A stretch of 5,045 nucleotides of DNA from an uncultured Mucilaginibacter sp. (GTDB taxonomy: Bacteria; Bacteroidota; Bacteroidia; Sphingobacteriales; Sphingobacteriaceae), in contig CAMLFI010000239.1 of assembly GCA_946479225.1 (NCBI GenBank), forward strand, positions 1 to 5,045, read 5' to 3'. Both the position numbers and the translations under genes were made by a program. A model generated the notes under the pieces. It did no database searches. It was not told the origin of the DNA and worked only from the letters and a program-made list of their open reading frames with translations. How positions within the stretch are numbered: the stretch's first letter is position 1; the number at the start of each line of letters is the position of its first letter. Of the stretch, positions 1 to 5,045 are shown piece by piece.

Positions 1-65
1 AAGGTTTAAAAGATGGTTGGGTAACGTATAATAAGGGGGGTTGCAACCATTGTATATTGCAACTG
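1..65 (+). other. Frame-scrambled remnant of the nuoD 5' region
   Basis: These bases should encode the NuoD segment just before GIEK, which in Bacteroidota resembles 'DGERI(I/V)..xPTIGYIHRxxEK'. Pieces of that pattern appear, but in three different frames. Frame 3 gives LKDG (bases 6-17). Frame 1 gives RII then GVATI (25-51). Frame 2 gives YIAT (53-64). Frame 3 resumes at GIEK (66). At least three small insertions or deletions would be needed to restore one reading frame, including one near the G-run at 35-40. The downstream 1 kb has none. The position at the window edge suggests low-quality sequence at a contig or read end; true gene damage is the alternative. The expected pattern is from memory of the family. 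Confidence 0.6.
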
Positions 66-1112
66 GGAATTGAGAAAATTGCAGAGCATCGTCCATTTTA
101 TCAAATAACGCCGTTAACAGATCGTTTAAATTACTGCTCATCACCTATAAACAACATGGGCTGGCACATGACGGTTGAGAAACTGTTAGGTATTCAAACT
201 CCAAAACGTGTGGATTACCTGCGCGTTATTGTGATGGAACTTGCCCGTATAGCCGACCACATTGTTTGTAATGGTGTATTAGGCGTTGATACAGGGGCAT
301 TCACAGGTTTCCTTTACATGATGGAGCACCGCGAAGCTATCTATGAGATATATGAAGAAGTTTGCGGCTCACGTTTAACAACCAACATAGGCCGCATAGG
401 CGGTTTTGAACGTAACTTTAATACAAAAGCCTTCATCAAGCTGCGTGCTTTCTTGGTTAACTTCCCTAAAACCCTTAAGGAGTTTGAAGCGCTGTTTACC
501 CGTAACCGCATATTTATGGATCGTACAAAAGGCGTTGCAGCAGTTACTGCCGAAGATGCCTTAAATTACAGCTGGAGCGGGCCCTTATTGCGTGCAGCCG
601 GCGTAGATTATGATGTGCGCGCCATGAACCCCTATTCAAGCTATGAGGACTTTGATTTTGAAGTTCCGGTTGGCGAGAATGGTGACGTGTATGCCCGCTT
701 TTTGGTGCGTAACGAAGAAATGTGGCAAAGCCTTCGCCTGATAGAACAGGCATTGGTAAAGCTGGAAAAAGAGCCAAGTGATATTTTCCATGCCGATGTA
801 CCCGAATTTTACCTGCCTCCAAAAGAGGAAGTTTATAATAACATGGAAGCTCTTATCTATCACTTTAAAATAGTGATGGGCGAAATACCAACCCCACATA
901 CAGAAGTTTATCATGCTGTTGAAGGCGCTAACGGCGAGTTAGGCTTTTACCTGATAAACGATGGTGGGCGTGCACCTTACAGGCTGCATTTTCGCAGGCC
1001 AAGCTTCATCAATTACCAGATGTATGCGCCAATGAGCGCGGGGATGTTGCTTTCAGATGCGATAATTAACATGAGTAGTTTAAACGTTATAGCCGGAGAG
1101 TTAGATGCTTAG
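57..1112 (+). CDS. nuoD: NADH-quinone oxidoreductase subunit D, 5' partial/damaged
   Basis: This is the 49-kDa-type subunit of complex I. It lies in the cytoplasmic arm and forms most of the quinone-reduction pocket beside cluster N2 of NuoB. Clean homology begins at GIEKIAEHRPFYQITPLTDR (base 66). The Tyr of TDRLNY (residue 26 counted from base 57) matches the conserved quinone-contacting Tyr. Further family signatures are MELARIADH (60-68), TTNIGRIGGFERNF (108-121), GVDYDVR (182-188), YHAVEGANGELGFYL (285-299) and the C-terminal SSLNVIAGELDA. The family is usually about 390-410 residues; only 351 are open here. The N-terminal GPQHPxTHG segment with its quinone-site His is absent. The TTG at 57 is simply the first usable start and is unlikely to be real. 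The frame is open back to base 3, but those residues do not look like NuoD (see the entry for 1-65). The stop lies inside the nuoE start region. The identity is certain; the 5' boundary is not. Confidence 0.95.
   Translation: MQLGIEKIAEHRPFYQITPLTDRLNYCSSPINNMGWHMTVEKLLGIQTPKRVDYLRVIVMELARIADHIVCNGVLGVDTGAFTGFLYMMEHREAIYEIYEEVCGSRLTTNIGRIGGFERNFNTKAFIKLRAFLVNFPKTLKEFEALFTRNRIFMDRTKGVAAVTAEDALNYSWSGPLLRAAGVDYDVRAMNPYSSYEDFDFEVPVGENGDVYARFLVRNEEMWQSLRLIEQALVKLEKEPSDIFHADVPEFYLPPKEEVYNNMEALIYHFKIVMGEIPTPHTEVYHAVEGANGELGFYLINDGGRAPYRLHFRRPSFINYQMYAPMSAGMLLSDAIINMSSLNVIAGELDA
1095..1100 (+). promoter_or_regulatory. Possible Shine-Dalgarno for nuoE
   Basis: GGAGAG lies four bases before the ATG at 1105, inside the last codons of nuoD (it encodes part of the terminal AGELDA). 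It is the only purine-rich site in the window that is well matched and close to a start, although the spacing is short. It favours the ATG at 1105 over the in-frame ATG at 1129. Bacteroidota often initiate without a strong Shine-Dalgarno, so the match may be incidental. Confidence 0.35.
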
Positions 1113-1632
1113 AGTTGAAAATACCGAGATGGTTCCGGTTGAGTTTTCAACCGCATTAACCGACCAATTTGCTGACATTGTTAGCCGCTATCCGGAAGGA
1201 AAACAAAAATCGGCATTATTGCCTATACTACATTTGGTGCAAGCCGAGTTCGGCTGGGTAAGTGCGCCTGCGATGGATAAAGTTGCTGAGTATCTAAAAA
1301 TACAACCTGTTGAGGTTTATGAGGTGGCAACCTTTTACACCATGTACTTTATGCACCCGCAGGGCAAATATGCATTGGAGGTTTGCCGCACAGGCCCTTG
1401 CTGTTTAGTGGGTGCGGAGAAGATAATGGATCATATAGAGCAAAAGCTTGGCGTAAAAGAAGGTGAGGTTACGGCAGACGGCTTGTTTAGCTGGCGAGGT
1501 GTGGAGTGTTTGGCAGCTTGTGGCTTTGGCCCGGTTTTACAAATAGGTCCGGAATATACTTTTTATGAAAAGTTGACTAACCAGTCCGTTGATCAATTGA
1601 TTGAAGATTTAAAAGCTAAGGCGAATAACTAA
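1105..1632 (+). CDS. nuoE: NADH-quinone oxidoreductase subunit E (24-kDa type, [2Fe-2S])
   Basis: NuoE is the thioredoxin-fold subunit of the NADH-oxidising module. It carries the off-path cluster N1a next to the FMN in NuoF. The 175 residues fit the family (about 160-180). The N-terminal helical part includes YPEGKQKSALLPILHLVQ (29-46) and VYEVATFYTMYF (71-82). The cluster ligands are C94 and C99 in EVCRTGPC, then C135 and C139 in VECLAACG. The C-x4-C ... C-x3-C pattern is complete, with a 36-residue step between the two pairs, as in characterised homologues. An extra Cys (C100) follows the first pair. The ATG at 1105 overlaps nuoD by 8 bases; a later ATG at 1129 (Met9) would avoid the overlap and cannot be excluded. 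The stop shares one base with the nuoF start, so translational coupling is likely. The product is cytoplasmic. Confidence 0.97.
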   Translation: MLRVENTEMVPVEFSTALTDQFADIVSRYPEGKQKSALLPILHLVQAEFGWVSAPAMDKVAEYLKIQPVEVYEVATFYTMYFMHPQGKYALEVCRTGPCCLVGAEKIMDHIEQKLGVKEGEVTADGLFSWRGVECLAACGFGPVLQIGPEYTFYEKLTNQSVDQLIEDLKAKANN

Positions 1633-2990
1633 TGGGACGCAAATTACTTTTAGAACATATAAACGTACCCGGCATCAACACTTTTGATGTATACCGCCAA
1701 AAAGGTGGTTACAGATCTGTAGAGAAAGCTTTGAAACAGATGTCGCCCGAAGAAGTGGTGGAAGAAGTTAAAAAGTCGGGTTTGCGTGGCCGTGGTGGCG
1801 CAGGTTTCCCTACCGGGATGAAGTGGAGTTTTCTGGCTAAACCGGAAGGTGTTGCACGTTACCTGGTTTGTAATGCTGATGAATCTGAGCCCGGTACCTT
1901 TAAAGACCGCTATCTGATGACCTACATCCCTCACTTGTTAATTGAGGGAATGATAACAGCCAGCTACGCATTAGGCGCAAAAACATCATACATATATGTT
2001 CGCGGCGAAATGATGCCGCAGATCCGTATTCTGGAGAAAGCAATTGCCGAAGCAAAAGCCAATGGCTTTTTGGGTAAAAATATATTAGGTACCGGCTATG
2101 ATCTGGAGTTGTATGTACAGCCCGGAGGCGGTGCTTACATCTGCGGTGAGGAAACTGCATTGTTAGAATCGTTAGAAGGTAAACGTGGCAATCCGCGCAT
2201 TAAACCACCGTTCCCTGCAATTGCAGGTTTATACGGTTGCCCTACTGTGGTTAACAACGTTGAGTCTATAGCAGCAGTGGTTCCTATTATTAATGATGGT
2301 GGGGAAGAGTATGCTAAATTAGGTATCGGTCGTAGTACAGGTACCAAATTGATCTCAGCTGGTGGTAACTTAGCCAAGCCTGGAGTATACGAAATTGACC
2401 TGGGCCTGCCGGTTGAGGAATTTTTATACAGCGACGAATATTGTGGTGGTATTGCCAATGGCAAACGTCTTAAAGCGGTTGTTGCAGGTGGTTCATCTGT
2501 ACCAATTTTGCCCGCTAATCTTTTTCTGAAGACGGTTAACGGCGAGGGCCGTTTAATGAGCTACGAGTCATTAGCTGATGGTGGTTTTGTGAGTGGTACG
2601 ATGATGGGGTCGGGCGGTTTCATCGCTTTTGATGAAGACCAATGCATTGTACGCAACACCTGGAACTTCGCGCGCTTTTATCACCATGAAAGCTGCGGAC
2701 AATGTTCGCCTTGCCGTGAAGGTACCGGCTGGATGGAAAAAGTATTACATCGCCTTGAAATGGGCCATGGCAGCATGAGCGACATGGACCTGTTGGTAGA
2801 TGTATCAAAGAAAATAGAAGGAAATACAATTTGTCCACTGGGCGACGCAGCAGCTTGGCCGGTGGCCAGTGCTATCCGTCACTTCAGGGATGAGTTTGAA
2901 TGGCACGTGAGTAATGCAAGCGAAGCAGTAACACGTAATTATGGTATAGCTCATTATGCTGATCCTTTACCTGTTCCTGCTGCACAATAG
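1632..2990 (+). CDS. nuoF: NADH-quinone oxidoreductase subunit F (51-kDa type, NADH/FMN/[4Fe-4S])
   Basis: NuoF is the catalytic NADH dehydrogenase subunit: it binds NADH and FMN and passes electrons to cluster N3. The 452 residues are a normal full length. In order, the sequence shows the glycine-rich FMN/NADH loop [13 protein letters not shown] (53-65), [13 protein letters not shown] (81-93), the acidic [17 protein letters not shown] (167-183), the [21 protein letters not shown] stretch (191-211), a SLBB-like region (about 240-325) and the C-terminal iron-sulfur domain. The cluster ligands are C355, C358 and C361 in [13 protein letters not shown], with C401 in NTICPLGD. All expected ligands are present. 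The start ATG shares its A with the nuoE stop (TAATG, 1630-1634), with only a weak AAGG ten bases upstream, so reinitiation after nuoE is the likely mode. The product is cytoplasmic at the tip of the peripheral arm, paired with NuoE and NuoG. Confidence 0.98.
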   Translation: MGRKLLLEHINVPGINTFDVYRQKGGYRSVEKALKQMSPEEVVEEVKKSGLRGRGGAGFPTGMKWSFLAKPEGVARYLVCNADESEPGTFKDRYLMTYIPHLLIEGMITASYALGAKTSYIYVRGEMMPQIRILEKAIAEAKANGFLGKNILGTGYDLELYVQPGGGAYICGEETALLESLEGKRGNPRIKPPFPAIAGLYGCPTVVNNVESIAAVVPIINDGGEEYAKLGIGRSTGTKLISAGGNLAKPGVYEIDLGLPVEEFLYSDEYCGGIANGKRLKAVVAGGSSVPILPANLFLKTVNGEGRLMSYESLADGGFVSGTMMGSGGFIAFDEDQCIVRNTWNFARFYHHESCGQCSPCREGTGWMEKVLHRLEMGHGSMSDMDLLVDVSKKIEGNTICPLGDAAAWPVASAIRHFRDEFEWHVSNASEAVTRNYGIAHYADPLPVPAAQ

Positions 2991-2996
2991 ATAAAG

Positions 2997-3028
2997 TTGT
3001 CACCCTGAGCGATAGCTCAACATGACAA
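2997..3028 (+). repeat. Imperfect palindrome, REP-like intergenic element
   Basis: Within the 75-base nuoF-nuoG gap, TTGTCA (2997-3002) pairs with TGACAA (3023-3028), and TGAGC (3006-3010) pairs with GCTCA (3015-3019). A 3x3 mismatch (CCC against ACA) separates the two stem parts, and the loop is GATA. The left arm TTGTCACCCTGAGC resembles a dispersed palindrome common between genes in Bacteroidota. The right arm GCTCAACATGACAA resembles the partner of a sister variant with ATG/CAT in place of CCC/GGG. The element could therefore be a shortened hybrid of two variants. No run of T follows the stem, so it does not look like an intrinsic terminator; it could act as an mRNA processing or stability hairpin inside the operon. 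The rest of the gap (3029-3065) is AT-rich with no clear promoter or Shine-Dalgarno. The family assignment is from memory; the pairing is seen directly. Confidence 0.55.
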
Positions 3029-3065
3029 ACAGAATATTAAAATTGACTAATATATAACGTCAAAA

Positions 3066-4061
3066 ATGAAGGTTACAATAGACGGAATATCGGTAGAAGT
3101 ACCAGACGGAACATCCATCCTTAACGCCGCAAGGGTTATAGGGGGCGATATTGTTCCGCCTGCTATGTGCTATTACTCTAAACTGGAAGGTAGCGGTGGT
3201 AAGTGCCGTACCTGTTTGGTACAGGTTAGCAAGGGTTCTGATAAAGACCCGCGCCCTATGCCTAAGTTGGTAGCATCATGCCGTACTACGGTAATGGATG
3301 GTATGGAAGTAAAGAACATTACATCGCCGGAAGTTATTGAAGCGCGCAAAGGTGTGGTTGAAATGTTATTAATAAACCACCCGCTGGATTGCCCGGTGTG
3401 CGACCAGGCAGGTGAATGCCATTTACAAGATCTTGGCTTTGAGCACGGTGCGGTTAAAACCCGTTATGAGTTTGACCGCCGCACTTTTGAAAGAATAGAC
3501 ATTGGCGATAAGATCCAACTGCACATGACGCGTTGTATTTTATGCTATCGCTGTGTGTTTGTTGCTGATCAGATAACTGATCACCGTATCCATGGTATCT
3601 TAAACCGTGGCGATCATTCAGAAATATCAACTTACATCCAAGCGGCTGTTGATAATGACTTTTCCGGAAACGTTATTGATGTTTGCCCGGTAGGTGCTTT
3701 AACTGATAAAACTTTCCGTTTTAAAAATCGCGTTTGGTTTACCAAACCTGTTGAGGCACATCGCGATTGTGATCATGCTAATTGCAACGGTAAAGTAACC
3801 CTGTGGTATAAAGGCGAAGAGGTGCTTCGTGTAACTGCACGTAAAGATCAATGGGGCGAGGTAGAAGAATTTATCTGTAACGAATGCCGTTTTGATAAGA
3901 AAAAGACTTCCGACTGGGTAATTGAAGGTCCACGTAAAGTATCGCACAAATCAGTTATCAGCTCTAATCATTACGAAATGAAACCGCTTCCGGTAGTAAA
4001 AACCAATCCGGTTTTGCAGGAAGCTAATAAAATACAACTTGAACGGGAGACACGTTTATAA
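3066..4061 (+). CDS. nuoG: NADH-quinone oxidoreductase subunit G, short form (iron-sulfur relay)
   Basis: NuoG relays electrons from NuoF/NuoE towards NuoI and NuoB through several iron-sulfur clusters. The 331 residues carry a ferredoxin-like [2Fe-2S] domain (about 1-85) with C35, C47, C50 and C72. Next is the His-Cys3 [4Fe-4S] motif: H105, C109, C112 and C118 in HPLDCPVCDQAGEC. The next [4Fe-4S] set is C157, C160 and C163 in CILCYRC, with C207 in DVCPVGAL. A fourth Cys group, C235, C240, C271 and C274, sits where the N7 site lies in some homologues but with different spacing. The protein ends about 50 residues later, without the large molybdopterin-oxidoreductase-like domain of E. coli or mitochondrial homologues (roughly 700-900 residues). 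I recall short NuoG as usual in Bacteroidota, and the clean TAATG junction with nuoH argues against a frameshift. The start ATG follows an A-rich leader without a clear Shine-Dalgarno. It is the only gene here separated from its upstream neighbour. Confidence 0.95.
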   Translation: MKVTIDGISVEVPDGTSILNAARVIGGDIVPPAMCYYSKLEGSGGKCRTCLVQVSKGSDKDPRPMPKLVASCRTTVMDGMEVKNITSPEVIEARKGVVEMLLINHPLDCPVCDQAGECHLQDLGFEHGAVKTRYEFDRRTFERIDIGDKIQLHMTRCILCYRCVFVADQITDHRIHGILNRGDHSEISTYIQAAVDNDFSGNVIDVCPVGALTDKTFRFKNRVWFTKPVEAHRDCDHANCNGKVTLWYKGEEVLRVTARKDQWGEVEEFICNECRFDKKKTSDWVIEGPRKVSHKSVISSNHYEMKPLPVVKTNPVLQEANKIQLERETRL

Positions 4062-5045
4062 TGGAACTAACTGACATCCTAATAAAATTTACGCTGATAG
4101 TGATCATCTTCGCTATCAGCCTGGTTGTTGCCATGTACTCTACTTACGCAGAGCGTAAATTGGCTGCCTTCTTTCAGGATAGGGTAGGCCCTAACCGCGC
4201 AGGTCCATGGGGTATATTGCAGCCTCTTGCCGATGGTGGTAAGATGTTTTTAAAAGAAGAGATCATCCCAACCAACTCCACAGGGTTCTTGTTTATTGTA
4301 GGCCCTTCGCTGGCTATATTTACTGCTTGTATCGCGTCTGCTGTTATTCCATGGGGGCAAAAGCTTACCATTGGTTCAACAGTTATTGATCTGCAGGTTA
4401 CTGATATCAACGTAGGTATCCTATACATTTTTGGTGTGGTATCATTAGGGGTTTACGGCATTATGATTGGTGGCTGGGCATCAAACAATAAATATTCTTT
4501 GTTAGGTGCTATCCGCGCCGCATCACAAAATATCAGCTACGAAATTTCAATGGGCCTTTCTATTATCGCTTTGATAATGGTTACAGGTACTATGAGTTTG
4601 GGTGAAATAGCAGGGCAACAACACGGTTTTTGGGCTGATGGCTGGTTTAGCTGGTTTGTGTTTAAACAGCCTTTAGGTTTTTTATTATTTATAGTATGCG
4701 CCTTCGCCGAAACTAACCGATCACCTTTTGATTTACCTGAGTGTGAAACTGAGTTGGTTGGTGGTTATCATACCGAGTACTCATCAATGAAACTGGGTTT
4801 TTACCTGTTTGCTGAATACATCAACATGTTTATATCATCAGCAGTAATGGCAACGCTTTACTTTGGTGGATATAACTATCCGTTTATGGATTGGGTTGCA
4901 GCTAATGCGGGTACCAACGTATCTGTAATTTTGGGTGTGGTATTACTGTTCGGAAAAATATTTGGTTTCATCTTCTTCTTTATGTGGGTACGGTGGACAA
5001 TACCGCGTTTCCGTTATGACCAGTTGATGGATCTGGGCTGGAAAT
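4061..5045 (+). CDS. nuoH: NADH-quinone oxidoreductase subunit H, 3' partial
   Basis: NuoH is the integral membrane subunit that joins the peripheral arm to the proton-pumping arm. It lines the quinone entry chamber and the acidic E-channel. My translation gives 328 uninterrupted codons with no stop before the window ends. The family is about 325-355 residues, so only the last part is missing. Signatures are TYAERKLAAFFQDRVGPNRA (28-47), GILQPLADGGKMFLKEE (51-67), RAASQNISYEISMG (152-165), AETNRSPFDLPECETELVGG (216-235), EYSSMKLGFYLFAEY (239-253) and WVRWTIPRFRYDQLMDLGWK (309-328). The conserved acidic residues are present: E31, E160, E217, D224, E227 and E230. Hydrophobic segments lie near 6-28, 76-98, 115-138, 158-180, 203-217, 244-270 and 285-310. 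The start ATG shares its A with the nuoG stop (TAATG, 4059-4063), which suggests coupled translation. An aromatic-rich insert, GFWADGWFSWFVF (189-201), precedes the fifth membrane segment. Confidence 0.97.
   Translation, partial: MELTDILIKFTLIVIIFAISLVVAMYSTYAERKLAAFFQDRVGPNRAGPWGILQPLADGGKMFLKEEIIPTNSTGFLFIVGPSLAIFTACIASAVIPWGQKLTIGSTVIDLQVTDINVGILYIFGVVSLGVYGIMIGGWASNNKYSLLGAIRAASQNISYEISMGLSIIALIMVTGTMSLGEIAGQQHGFWADGWFSWFVFKQPLGFLLFIVCAFAETNRSPFDLPECETELVGGYHTEYSSMKLGFYLFAEYINMFISSAVMATLYFGGYNYPFMDWVAANAGTNVSVILGVVLLFGKIFGFIFFFMWVRWTIPRFRYDQLMDLGWK

Noticed and set aside
57..59. TTG as the true start of nuoD
   Set aside because: Starting here omits the conserved N-terminal GPQHPxTHG part, and recognisable NuoD fragments lie upstream in other frames. 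It is an artefact of the damaged 5' region.
544..914. Two overlapping antisense open frames of 92 codons inside nuoD
   Set aside because: They overlap each other on the same strand in different frames and lie opposite conserved nuoD. The composition looks like non-coding shadow.
2135..2464. Antisense open frame of 109 codons inside nuoF
   Set aside because: It lies fully opposite highly conserved nuoF sequence and has no recognisable motif or start context. It is a shadow of the real gene.
2997..3028. Intrinsic terminator after nuoF
   Set aside because: The stem has a three-base internal mismatch and is followed by CAGAATATT rather than a T-run. nuoG and nuoH belong to the same complex, so termination here is unlikely.
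3043..3062. Internal promoter upstream of nuoG (TTGACT at 3043-3048)
   Set aside because: TTGACT resembles a sigma-70 -35 box, but there is no suitably spaced -10 box before the ATG. Bacteroidota use a different consensus (TTTG / TAnnTTTG), which I do not see here.
4040..4075. Frameshift truncating a longer nuoG
   Set aside because: The sequence after the nuoG stop is immediately clean nuoH, starting at a TAATG junction. There is no room for a missing C-terminal domain.

Overview
The window is an interior slice of a respiratory complex I (NADH:quinone oxidoreductase, nuo) operon. All genes lie on the + strand in the order nuoD-nuoE-nuoF-nuoG-nuoH. The protein sequences point to Bacteroidota, most likely Sphingobacteriaceae (Pedobacter/Mucilaginibacter-like). 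The clues are the NuoD stretch ITPLTDRLNYCSSPINN, a short NuoG without the molybdopterin-oxidoreductase-like domain, mostly weak Shine-Dalgarno sequences, moderate GC content, and a TTGTCACCCTGAGC-type intergenic palindrome. This placement rests on remembered family resemblance, not on a search.

Layout: 1-65 is a scrambled piece of the 5' part of nuoD. From about 57/66 to 1112 nuoD is clean but lacks its N-terminus. nuoE (1105-1632) overlaps nuoD by 8 bases. nuoF (1632-2990) overlaps nuoE by one base (TAATG). A 75-base gap (2991-3065) holds an imperfect REP-like palindrome. nuoG (3066-4061) is short. nuoH (4061-5045) overlaps nuoG by one base (TAATG) and runs off the end of the window. No gene is convincing on the - strand.

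How the genes work together: NuoF oxidises NADH through FMN and passes electrons to its [4Fe-4S] cluster. NuoE carries the side [2Fe-2S] cluster. NuoG relays electrons through its chain of clusters towards the peripheral arm's quinone end, where NuoD forms much of the quinone pocket. NuoH is the membrane subunit that closes that pocket and starts the proton-translocation path. Genes for NuoA/B/C should lie upstream and NuoI-N downstream, outside the window.

I found no undescribed system. The points worth a second look are the multiply frameshifted first 65 bases, the truncated architecture of NuoG with its re-spaced fourth cysteine group, and the palindrome that breaks an otherwise overlapping operon.
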